A DNA stretch of 64,000 nucleotides from Heterotrichella gracilis (Eukaryota > Sar > Xanthophyceae > Tribonematales > Xanthonemataceae). Positions 11,601-21,947 of this stretch are shown here, piece by piece; position 1 is the first letter of the stretch; the number at the start of each line of letters is the position of its first letter. The stretch is taken from positions 230,190 through 294,189 of the forward strand of contig JAULBX010018857.1 of NCBI GenBank assembly GCA_032358255.1, written 5' to 3'. The notes below the pieces were generated by a model that was not told where the DNA came from, searched no databases, and worked only from the letters and a program-made list of their open reading frames with translations. The position numbers and the translations under genes are program-made.

Positions 11601-12739
11601 GTGAGGGCCAAGCAGCCACGTGCATGGCGTCGGCGCAGCGAGACAGACATTGGCGGTAAACTGAATCTCTAATGTTAAAATGCACTATGAACTCGGGTTA
11701 ATGATATGCCAGTATTGCATTCCCGCCGCCGATGGCTTGATTGGTTGTAACCGGCTGCAATGCATGATTACCAGTTGGAAGTGCTCAGTGCCGGGGCTTA
11801 CCACAGGTAGAACGTGAATGCTGCCAGCGCGCCCACAAACAGCAGCATCAGCGCGGGGGTGGGCTGGCCCGCAAAGAGCGCCCCCAGGCCCGCCACCAGC
11901 GGCAGCGCCACCTGCACCCCGATGGTGGTGTACACCATGGCGTGCGGCTGGTGCTTCAACAGCAACAAAAAGGCAAAGCCCATGGCGAAGCTGATCGCCA
12001 CCACGCCAAACAGCCACCACATTGACTCCCGTAGGAACTGGCCCACGTTGAAGCCTGAGGCCTCCTCGAGCTCGGCCAGGAGGTCGCGGCCAGCATGGTG
12101 GGTGTAAGGGCAATGAGCTGGGGTTTTTAGGTAGTCCTCGCTGACTAGCTTAGTGAAGTTGGGGTTCCTGGTGCAGGAACAGCTTGGGTTCAGTTTTGGG
12201 ATAATAGGGTTTAGCTTTGTGGGGTTCAGCAGTGCACTGTGGGGTTCAACCCCTTGGCAGGAACGCATTCATGCAAAGGTGTATGCAATGCCAGGAAAGG
12301 GTTGAGGGTGCATAGGTGGTGCAAGGCTTTGACTGCTAGCTGGGCTGTGGCTTCGAGTGCATGCATAAAGTGGGGTGTGGGGTGTGGGGGTGTGGGTGAT
12401 GGCACATCGCCCAAGTGACAAAAGCATATTCTATCCCTTCTTGCTACCTTTGTCTGTCGACGAAGAGTTCTTAGATGGCTAAAAATGAGTGTATCAACGT
12501 CAACTACTGCGCCAGGACTACTTCCGGGACAGAGGTTTTCCAACAAGCAGAACATCCGATGGCAGACAACCAGCGTGCGAGCCTCACCTGTGAACGATGC
12601 CGTACACGCCCCCTGCTATCGTCAGCCCCAGGCACACAACAAACAGCAGCCCCCAGAAGCGATCCCGAGGCGGCCGGTTGCTGTATTCGAAGTGCCCACT
12701 AGGTATCAGGGATGCCTCTTCTTCATGGTTGCGCGTCAT
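8672..12739 (-). CDS. Choline transporter-like protein (SLC44/CTL family)
   Basis: Eight exons: 12739-12588, 12167-11802, 11366-11191, 10998-10856, 10624-10443, 10168-9847, 9362-9198, 8938-8672; frame is continuous (590 aa). The start MTRNHEEEASLIPSG is followed by TM1 (about residues 30-48). The second half has the CTL hallmarks: IAGVIAQWYF, RHAMGPNFGSLSLGSLVLTL, VRMAITGEAFFAAGR and a late membrane pair ending near VLLNVIDAVYMCYAMDKD. The C-terminus is an unusual cytosolic tail of about 88 residues rich in Pro, Gly, Gln and Tyr (QPYPGQQPGFGYP-like), which is low complexity. It is a multipass membrane protein; plant relatives act in choline and lipid trafficking, but the substrate here is unproven. 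Four introns contain exon-edge echoes. Head to head with the coiled-coil gene. Confidence 0.9.
9035..9075 (-). repeat. Echo of the exon 7 donor edge (SLC44-like)
   Basis: The segment with CACCTGTGCAAATACCTGGT matches the exon 7 end and donor near 9194-9225 (CACCTGTGCAAACACCTGGT). AAACCCTAACCCC lies between the copies. Confidence 0.75.
9412..9481 (-). repeat. Echo of the exon 7 acceptor edge (SLC44-like)
   Basis: About 65 bp resembling the acceptor and first ~50 bp of exon 7 (real copy 9310-9372). Both copies contain GCCCGCCTCCTGCAAG and a CACAACCAGC block. Confidence 0.75.
10715..10817 (-). repeat. Two echoes of the exon 4 donor edge (SLC44-like)
   Basis: Copies at about 10715-10742 and 10788-10817 resemble exon 4 coding sequence near its end (real copy about 10862-10895, core GTCCACAGCATGGT). 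CCCTAAACCC and CCTAAACCTTCAACCCTAAA lie between copies on the plus strand, so TTTAGGG in the gene's sense. Confidence 0.75.
11407..11580 (-). repeat. Three echoes of the exon 3 acceptor edge (SLC44-like)
   Basis: Near-identical units at 11407-11438, 11471-11502 and 11551-11580 copy the acceptor and start of exon 3 (real copy 11342-11374, core TCTGGCTGCGCCTGCAGGG). Spacers are TTTAGGG-type on the plus strand, so CCCTAAA in the gene's sense. The first two keep an intact CTGCAG acceptor; the third is degenerate. Confidence 0.9.
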
Positions 12740-13354
12740 GGTGAAAGACCGCCACTTACGTATTTACTAAACAGGCTCGCGTGGACTTTTAGAAGCTATT
12801 GTGTCTGCCGTTTGGAAGCCTAGCACCGCTTTGTAAAGGGTCCGGGCAAAGCTGCAAGGCTGTGAAGATGCCTAGAACATGGCAACATGTGCGATGCCCA
12901 ACAACACGTGTGCGCACCGAAAGAATACCTGTTAGCTTACGGGTACACACCAGACGCAGCGTTGTAAAGCCCTGCACGTTTGCTGGTAGACAGTGAAGGC
13001 TGGTCGGTTATGGGAGAGCAGTAGCGGCCCCCTTGCCATGCCACCATGCTGAGGATCACGTAACAATAGCAAGGGATTGCAGGGACATTCTTGTCCCGTA
13101 GGGATTATGGTTCTTGACCTATCCCACATTCAAAATTCTGGGTGTTGGAAACACTTCTTTGACCGTTGCGAACAGCCTTCTTTTTGCACCTGCTTCGTCA
13201 GTTTGAGCAAGCAAACGCAGGCATACCGCACTGCTTGTACGTGTGCAACGCCGGAGGCAAGGTAGCAGCAAGGGTGGTTGCGCTGTGGTTGAAAAGAAAG
13301 CGTCACGTTCACAACCCACTGCTTTGAAGCGTAGCCCACAACAACCCAGTAACG
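12740..13354. promoter_or_regulatory. Divergent intergenic region, SLC44-like and coiled-coil gene
   Basis: 615 bp lie between two head-to-head start codons. Presumed bidirectional promoter; no exon or clear core element recognised. Confidence 0.5.
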
Positions 13355-14848
13355 ATGGCGAGCCCGACCCCAGTTGGGTTTCTGCCAACTATGGAGCGCA
13401 TACTGCAAGAAAGCATGCAGGCTCAGCTGCAGGTGAGCATCGGCCCAAATTCCCTCAAGTGCGATGTTGAAGGCATGATGTCTTCTGCCATAGGCAACCA
13501 ACCCTGCCCCGCTTCTTGCAGGGGCTACCAACAGAAGAAGCAGAGAAGTTGCAGAAGGTGATGGAGACCGCCCAGGCAAGTGTTGTCGCGCGTAGCTGTG
13601 TGCCGTTGTCTGTGGTAGGGTGGGTCCAGTGTTCGCTCATCCAAAGTGTTGCTGCCACACGCAGGCAAGCTTGGTGCAGAAGCTGCGTTCAGCCAACAGC
13701 TCTGTCTGTGAGAAGCAACGGTGAGGCAGCAAATCATACCACCCCACACCTGTATGCACGCGAAGTATTGTGCTCTGCAACTTTAAACCACTCCCCCACT
13801 GCAGGTCACAAAACCCTGCGATGCTCTCACCCATTGCCAAGCCACTGCCACCTCCACCTGTGGACGATGAAGTGAACGAGCTTGAGGCAAAGGTGCGGAA
13901 GGTTGACTTGCTGAGCAGCCTGGAGTCACTTTGTAAGCCCTCATGCTGATATATAGTCTGACGGTACTTGCAGCTGCGGGAGGCCTGCGAGAGGGTGAAC
14001 CAATACAGGCTCACTGTGCCTGGGGAGATAGCTGAGCAGCTGCAAGCACAGCTGCGGGACTGCCGCCCACTCTCTGATGCCACAGAGCCAGCAGCTGCAC
14101 AACGTGGTAAGTCTCCAAACGCGCTTGTGAATAGTCATTCAACTTGCAACTTCCATATGAAGCTTTCAACTGCAACAACACCCTGCTGCAGAGAGCTCAG
14201 GAGAGCTAGATGGCAACAAGGAGAACGTGTCAGCTCCTGGGCCTAGCGTGGTTGAAGCAGCGGCAGATGGGCGGCGCCTTGAAAGCAAAGTGGCGCTGTC
14301 GCCAGCTGCAGATGAGCTGGAGCGCAAGCTTGCTGGTGTCGCTGCAAAAATGCCCACAGTCAGGTACCGGTGATGCACCGCTACTATTTAACTTGTGGAT
14401 GTTGTCAAGTGTAGCCAGTGTGTTTAGGGCTTTTGATGCTTATTGGTGGTGCACCCAGTTGCCAGGTTTTGGGACTCATTCCCACCACGCTGGTACTCAC
14501 CCTAAGTTCAAAACCCTAAACCAGGCCCAGCACCACCACGCACCTCCTAGCTTATGGGGTGCTGCCAGGGTTGAACAAGGGCTCTTATGCTGACTGGATG
14601 ACCCTTGCAGGGCCAAACTTGAGGAGGCCTTGGAGCGGATGGAGAGGGTGATCACCGCCATAGAGCACGACAGCCAGCATCAAAACGGGCCAGGGACAAT
14701 TGAGCGTGCTCTCCTCGACCATGACGGACCCAGAGGCGCAAAGGTGTCTCCTGCATTCCAAGATGCGGTCCATTCTGGCAAGATCACCACGCGCAGGAGG
14801 ATTGCTGCTGACTACGCAGCGCGACCCATACCATACACAGCGCTCTAA
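13355..14848 (+). CDS. Uncharacterised coiled-coil protein
   Basis: Proposed exons: 13355-13432, 13522-13575, 13665-13720, 13805-13892, 13974-14106, 14192-14363, 14611-14848 (272 aa). Intron 2 has a GC donor (CAG|GCAAGT at 13576). Exon 4 is ambiguous: the strong-looking donor GTAAGC at 13933 breaks the frame with exon 5, whereas the donor GTGCGG at 13893 keeps it and joins two halves of one helix (NELEAK-LREACERVNQYR). The protein has predicted helices with heptad-like Leu spacing, a Pro-rich linker (PLPPPPVDDE), an acidic-polar middle and a basic C-terminus ending RRRIAADYAARPIPYTAL. I do not recognise the family. The R-x-x-V-P-x-x-I helix faintly recalls kinetochore Mis12-complex subunits, but I would not assign that. 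CCCTAAA heptamers occur in intron 6. Confidence 0.65.
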
Positions 14849-15411
14849 GCTGAACCATCATGGCCGTTCAGTTCACCAGCACCAGCTGCTTCTTGCTGGT
14901 TGGTGGCGTTTGAACGCAAGTGTTCCAGCTTATGCACACATTGGAACTGTGGAGGGTCCAGGGTTGGGTTTTTCAAAGCACCGCTGACATGATTTTGGGG
15001 AGGCGGTGGCGTTGGTGGATGGTTGCTTAGCGGCACGCGGGGGATCAGCTGCAGCGCCCATACCATCAAATTGAATGGGACCAAGCTGGGGATGTTGTGC
15101 ATGCTTTTTCTCTTGGAATTTGCATCTGTGCGCAGCTGGTTTTGATAGCACCCATCACAGTTGAACAGCCTGACATGTGGTTGGGTTGACCTAAACACGT
15201 CGTGCTTCATGACAGACACTGCATGGCATTGATGCACCAAATGTTGCAGTTACCATATATGCTGCGGCGTGAACACTGTGCCATGTTGGTGAGCAATGTG
15301 TCGCGGTCATTTCAGTACATCTTCTAAGCAGAATTTAAAATTAAGGCTTGACGATGCAAGCTCACAGTGACTGCAATTGACTCTTCATTTGGCTCTTCAG
15401 TGACTGGCAAT

Positions 15412-16269
15412 ATGGCAAGAGGGGGTACCACTGTTCATGATGAGCATGCTGCTGCAGTAGCGCATGCATCACAGGTACTGCTGCACTTGTAAACACTACA
15501 CGAGTCTCAGAGATGGCAGCTACAATGGCAGCACGTTGCAGGCAAGTGCGTTACGGTCAAAGTTCCCCCAAAAAAGGTGACCTACTTGATCACTCATTCA
15601 TGTTGACAATGTAAGCACCTTGGCTAAATTAGCTAGCTAGTGCGATAGCTAAAAGTTTGAAATCATACATTTTCAGTACAGCCAGCTACTATCTACTAGC
15701 TGGTGATCAGGATGATGCTGTGCACCAATCGCTGCTGCTTGTATTTTGCGCTACACTACTGGGGAAGGGCTTGTTGCCAATCCCATGGGGATGAAGCGAT
15801 GATATAAAGCTCATTCTCAGATAAGAAACTTTGCACTGATGCAACATCTTTAAGGCCAGATTTCTAACACAAACAGGCTGTGGTCCATTCCGCTGCCATT
15901 CTGGTACTGACAATCGCTGGTGAGCAATTCCGACGGTCCTTCCACACAACTGCTCATGATGCACAACTGATGATCCAGCAGGATGGAACTGCTCCAGCGA
16001 ATCATATGAACCGAATAATGTTTTTCTACAGCAATGAACACTCGTGTACCAGCACAGGCAGAGCGTTCCCTCGGCAGGGCAATCAGAACATGTCTTTCAA
16101 AACCTCGACGCACGCAAGGCGCAGCTCCCGAGCCGCATCCCCACTCAGATCCCTAGGTGATGAAGCACGGCTTCTGAAGTATGCTAGCGTTGCTGATCCA
16201 ATCGCTGAGCTCTCTGCATCTGTATGCCTGGGCCCTGTATCGCCCTGCATACCACACATACTGTGCTAA
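15412..16269 (+). CDS. Weak candidate two-exon gene
   Basis: A possible short gene: exon 1 15412-15474 (MARGGTTVHDEHAAAVAHASQ) joined in phase 0 by GT-AG to a long open exon 15877-16269. The predicted 151 aa have no recognisable domain; a Ser/Arg-rich stretch (SSRAASPLRSLGDEARLLKY) looks the most protein-like. It could equally be chance open frame in intergenic DNA. The flanks 14849-15411 and 16270-16554 show nothing I can support. Confidence 0.25.
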
Positions 16270-16400
16270 CTAGGATACAACATGTGTTGTGTCTAAGGCA
16301 AGGTAGAGCGCAGGCCACACAGTCGCCCTACTGTCGTCTCTCCCATGGAATAAAACGCTGTGGCGCAAAAATATGCTCAAGATTGAAAGGACCTGGTTTG

Positions 16401-16405
16401 TTACA
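16401..16405 (-). terminator. Candidate TGTAA polyadenylation signal
   Basis: TTACA on the plus strand (TGTAA in sense) lies about 150 nt downstream of the GST-like stop codon. TGTAA is the usual poly(A) signal in chlorophyte algae. Short motif, so weak. Confidence 0.3.
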
Positions 16406-16554
16406 AAAGTCAATGAAAAAGATAACTAACGCCAGATTGCAAATAATCAAATTACAGAAGGCCACGGTGCAACTAAACAGGTATATTTACTGGGGGAGTG
16501 CCAAATCAACCATGCTGGACATGTTCTGCTATGCATCTTCCAGCAGCAATGCAT

Positions 16555-19500
16555 TCAACAAGGGCATGCTCTCACCGTCAGCAAGTAGTTGCAGACCCTC
16601 CTCAGCGCAAGCTCCACTGCATTGCGCATGTCCCTTGATGGTGCGGCAGGCCACCCTGGGCAAGCATCACAGGTGAACATCGATGTATGGATCAAACAAC
16701 GGCAGGCTTAGCGAAACGCTTCATAGTTCCAGTTTATTAAACAAGTGAAATACAATTGATATTCCAAGAAAACTTGCGCCATCATCCTGCATTCCTCTAA
16801 AATGTCCTTTATGGTGATGGTCCTGTGCTGTACAATGGTGCAGGAATATGAGGAAAATATATGATAACACATGGATGTATTTCAAACCAGCAGCAGCCAT
16901 GACTCAGTGGGGATACTAAAGACAGCCCTGGCCCCACCAATGCAGTGACTTCATGGTCTTGTGTATGCCACGCCATGCACACCACGCGTATAAGTCACAT
17001 TTGTAGCGCCGTGTCCTTACCATTCAGAGCTGTTGCTGTTGCACCGTACGGGTTGCCCTTGTACCTGTAGATGCCGCTGTTTGTGAAGATGTCCTGAATG
17101 ATGACCTCACGGTTTTTCACAATCTTGGCAGCAGCCTCCCTGCAACCCAGAACTAGGGTTCAGCGGATCCCAGGGACCACAAGGCCAGCACAAATTCTCT
17201 GCTTCTGTAATTTGAATGCACATGGTGGTTCCATTGTTCCCAAAGGTATACCAGCAGGTCCATCGGTGCCCACAAGGCACCTCGCATTCTAAATGGACAG
17301 GACATCAAATCATGCACTTCCCATGACCAAGAGAAACACAGTGAAGCGATTAAGAGGGCGCCTATACAGGACCAACATATGGCATAAACAGTGCCAGGAT
17401 CGTTATCTGCACGTTGCTTGGCGCCGTGCTAATGCTAATCTAGCTGGAATGCCGCATACGCGAAGCTGACCAATTAACTAACACAGCCAGATTCATGCGG
17501 GCATGTGCGCATGACGTACCTGCGTGCAATCATCACGTCCTCCCCAGGCAAGTTGACCGATGGCTGCACATTAAAGAATCGCTTCACCACCAGGTGCAGC
17601 GTCTCATCATCACTCTTCACCTGCAAGACAGCAATGCAGGGCATGAGGCAAAGGCGCTCCACGCATGCATGGGTTCTATATGAAGCTTGGATGCAAACTG
17701 ACTGACTGATTAATAAAACACTAATACACTATGTCAACACAGCGTCGGAGCTGTAACCTACGCCACCCACCCACCAACATCGTCCGCACCATGCCAACTC
17801 TTGTCCTAAATCTATCAGTCTGGCCGCCCATGCCATTCGTATGACATACGCACTTAGTGGACCAGATGGCCTGCCAGTATGCGGCTCATGATTCCAAACC
17901 CACAAATCCAAGACAACGTACCTTCTTGTAAGCTGGGCGTGTGTCCATGGCCGCAAACCAGCCCCCAATGAAAGGGTAGGCGGGGTTGGCACGGAAGTCA
18001 AACCCGCGCATGACAGGCAGGTTGGCACCCATGCGCTCCAGAGTGGGCATGAACATCACATCCACCATGCCAAACTCCTTCCTGCGTATGGGTAAATACG
18101 ACAGTCAGCTTGCATTGCTAGGTTTGTGGGTGTCCTCATTGAAGCAGATCGGAAATACAAGTTTTACGAACAGCCACCTAGCATTTAAGCGATTTATTTG
18201 ACATGTTATATGTTCAACGCCTAAAGCCTGGGAGTTTCGTACTGCGGTTTAAATGTAAATGTAATGACAACTTGCAAAACATGATTTCAAAATTCCACCA
18301 TATCTAAACCAAAACTTTAAGATGTACGTCACATATGGGAGTTGCACACGTTACAACGTTTACATGATTATTTGACAATCATTCAAGGAGCCAATCCAGG
18401 CCCGCAAGTCTAGAACAGCATTGGAAGTCCTTAAAAACGTTTTTTCTTCTTTTTAATGTGTGGATGTAAATAAAAAGAATACCCGCTGCGGTGTACCACA
18501 CGCTGTCGATGTTCCACCGCTCGCATGCAATGTGCATGTGGCGTGACCGGTTGTGTCGCCATGCTCACCCCATGATGTAAGGCCCGCCGTGCTTGGCAAT
18601 GACGGACTCCAGCCACTGAAGCTGCTCTTCAAACTTGGCCCGGAACTCAGGGATCTTGGTCTCATCATACACGCCATCCACCCGGGAGGAGAGGAGCCTG
18701 GAACACCCCAAGCACACAAGAATGATTGCCATCTCACACCCTTTGATCAGGCGCCATATTGCACCATGCAGAGAGATGCACGGCAGGCAACAAGATAAAC
18801 ATGAGGGCCAACTTGACGGCTTGTGCTTTTAATTAACGTTGTTTCAGGCACGTACCCATAGCCTGCAGAGCTAAATTCCTGGCATTTTGACATGATGTCC
18901 TCAGCTTCCGTGCGCAATGCCTCGTCAGTGGGCAGCAGCGGGACTTCGGGGTACTCTGCCTCTAGCCGCTGCAACACCACACAACGCCACTAGGTGCCGA
19001 CGTGCACCCATGGACACTCGCTCTCGGTTGGGTGGATGTTGCAAGGGTGTGTGATGTTATATGGCTTATGTACAATCCCACGGCTGGGCACTGGTTGCAA
19101 ACCCATCTGCCATGCATGAAATTGCCATCCACCATGCGGGTACTGGTCAACGGTGCCCTGACATGCTTGCCCACTCTAGCATCACGTCACATGCGGCATG
19201 CCTATTGCAGGGCCTGCTCGGTGCCCACAGGAGGCGCACGCGCACCTTGAGGATGTCGTACGACTCGTACACCACGTCCCCCTTGATGGTGATAGCTGGC
19301 ACGAGTTTGGTCGGCACAATGTCTATGTACCAGGCAGGCTTATCCCGCAGGTTTATGAACATGGTGTCATAGGGTATGTTCTTCTCCTCCAGGGCCAGCC
19401 ATACCTGCAACAGGGCACAGACGCCGTGAGCAGCTGTAGTGAGCAATCGCAGTAGATGGGTTGCATGAAACACGAGCAGCTGCATACTTAAAGCACTGGT

Positions 19501-19967
19501 GCATCCACTGCACCAGTACTTCTAACAGGCGGCGATAACGTCGCCCATCCCAGGTGGGTGGTGGTGCGTACCCTCTCACAGAAAGGGCACCATGCATTGG
19601 CATCCCTGTACAGCACCACATCTTTGTCGCTTTTGACACCCGGTTCCGTTGGAAGCACTTTGCTTGGCGCACTCGATGGCTTGCTCTTGGGCAGCAGCGT
19701 GTACCCTTGCAAAACGTCCTGCCCAGCTGCTCTCTCCAAGCTGCGCCATGTGGTTTTGTCCTCTGTGGTAGGGGTTGCCGCCTGGCAGTGGACGGTGGGG
19801 GCACGGCGCAAGAAAGGCTTTGCTCTGTAGCCACCTGCTAGTGGGTTCCTCGTGTGTATTGCGGTGTGGCTGGTGCCCACCTTGGACATGCATGCATGCA
19901 TGGTGGCCTGGGTATGGAAAACTCGACAAGTACCGAAATTAACAGCCAAGTTGCTCAATATTTTCAC
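16555..19967 (-). CDS. Chloroplast GST-like thioredoxin-fold protein (CPFC)
   Basis: Eight exons: 19967-19572, 19404-19246, 18968-18856, 18697-18569, 18081-17922, 17620-17520, 17139-17021, 16655-16555; all junctions GT-AG, frame continuous (425 aa). The N-terminal ~70 residues are basic and Ser/Thr-rich, consistent with a transit peptide; the ATG at 19967 is the farthest in-frame start and a later Met (about 19899) is possible. The thioredoxin-like domain begins KDVVLYRDANAWCPFCERVW, with Cys127 and Cys130 as a redox-type active site, then the cis-Pro block KLVPAITIKGDVVYES. The helical C-terminal GST domain includes MFMPTLERMGANLPVMRG. It resembles algal and plant organellar 'glutathione S-transferase family' proteins with CPYC/CPFC rather than classical detoxifying GSTs. 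A glutathione-dependent reductase role is an inference. Head to head, at about 2 kb, with the MYB gene. Confidence 0.85.
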
Positions 19968-21947
19968 AGCGCGTGTTATATATCAAAGCCCTGCGGGCAT
20001 TGCAATGCTTGCACGCCTTCCGCGACAGATGTCCAGTGCGATGCAGACGTGCATGCCCAAGCTGAAGCCACCTGTTGAAGCATGCAACGCGCAGGCAGGA
20101 GCTACAGAAGCGTGACAACAAAGGCTTATCTTGTTGGGTGGGATCTGTCCAATATAAGGCAAACCTCAGACTAGACAGAGTTTCGAGTGGTGCTTCCAAG
20201 CAGGAGCTCCACGAAACACCTGTGCTCGACACCTGGCGCTGGGATGGCGTGGCGCGCTTTCATTGGGTCTCCACTGCCCGGCACAAAGTCCAGCGCTGAT
20301 GCATGCTGAGTGGACATGGTACAAACAGAAGGCTGTCTCTCGTGTTAACCCAGGTTCAGTACAAGCAGCTTTGTGCATTGGGCCATGTGCAATGCATCCA
20401 TATGGGCAGTGCTGTGGCACATATGAAGGGAGTACCAGGCGCATATGCATAGCCTATTCAAACTGCGTGCTGGCTAAGGAGAGCCACCATGCTGCAGCCA
20501 CTGCAGCTACAGGCTGCAAAATTCATTTTGGTGGGTTGCTGAGGCTGTAGGCCAAGGTGTAGGTGTACCCTAACGTCGGTGGCAGAGACCCACCATGCCC
20601 CATAGCCTTGTCAACGGATACAGGGAGCAGTATTGGGGTGAAGCTGGCGCCAAAGATAAGCCAGGGTTTTGGATACTTTGTACAGCTGCTAAACGTACCA
20701 TCATCAAGGGCACGATTATGGGACACTGATGGGTTCGTTGGGGCGGGGATGGAATTGCTGTGGGATGTTCAACAAGGTGCGTTTACCCTGAGCAGTGTAG
20801 GGGAGCAGGACACTGCATACACCACTGAGAAACGTATTTCCCTGCCTGTCAAAGGAAATCCTTTGGCATGCAGGATTGTTGGAAGGTGTTGATTTTCTTT
20901 GTGAACAACAATACCGTAAATGCACCTATTTAAATTTCCAAGTTTTTTCCTTGTCTTTCCTTGTTTTCCCCCCCTGCGAGACTTGTGGCACAAGCGTTAA
21001 AAGCACCAACCAGCACCAAACCTTGCACATAATCCTTCAGCAAACGCAGTGGCTTCCTGTGGAGCATCTGTAGCACCAGCATCCACCCTTTACTAAACGT
21101 TGCCTGGTTTGGGACACGGCATTTGTCCGGCATTTCCTCACCCCCAGTTGAACGCCACAGTGGGGACGTGGTCAGGGGCCCTACAGCTGGTAAGCCAGGT
21201 TGCACACAATAGCTGCTTTCAGTCGTTGAGGTGTGGTTAGACTGGGGCACGAAGCTGTCGTTTTCGGCTCTACTCGATTTCCCTTTTGGCATGGCATGCC
21301 CATGCCCTCCATGTCTGTGGCACCATGCTCTCACCACCCACATGTCTTTCATACGTCTTTTCGTAGTCCCGTCCTCAGTGCTAGTTCATCCAGTCCACGT
21401 TCCGTCACTCCGCTCGGGATAAGGCGTCTGTGTTCGATTACTCATCATGCTGCGAGCTTGAACAGCACGTTTCAGGGCGACTATTGGGGTGGGGACTAAC
21501 CCCTCTCATGGGGCTCAACATGCGTGTTCTAACCATCTCGCGTGGGACTAAGCTGTTTGTAAACCTTCGAGGTAGGGAATTCGCGAGTTTTTGTTGGCTT
21601 TGATCCAGGACGGCATGTGCCTGTCAGGCGTGAGGAGCATGTGTTCAACGGGTTGCGTCATGTTGACCTGGGGCCTTCACACGCCTCTTGCCCACTAACG
21701 AAACCTTGTTGAGCAGTGTTGGGTATCCTTCTAAGATACGGTTCTATATCCTGCGAGCTGGATCTGTGTGGGCAAGATTGGGGTTTTGAACAAGGGTGGT
21801 GTTGCTGCCACCACCAGGTTCCCTGTGCTGTGCTGTGCTGTGCCACGGCTCTCAACCACCACTTCAGGCTACAAATATGATTCCTTACACGCTTTTATCG
21901 TGACCACGCAGTTTCCTCTTCGGCCAGACAGTGTTGACCAAGCAGCC
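19968..21947. other. Divergent intergenic region with an orphan open frame
   Basis: About 2 kb lie between the GST-like and MYB start codons. An unbroken plus-strand frame at 20563-20892 encodes about 109 residues of globular-looking composition, with DTGSS near its start, but has no clear ATG context, splice partner or recognised family. 21230-21500 is another open stretch rich in Ser/Pro/His. 19875-19905 is rich in GCATGCATGC. Nothing else supported. Confidence 0.4.
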
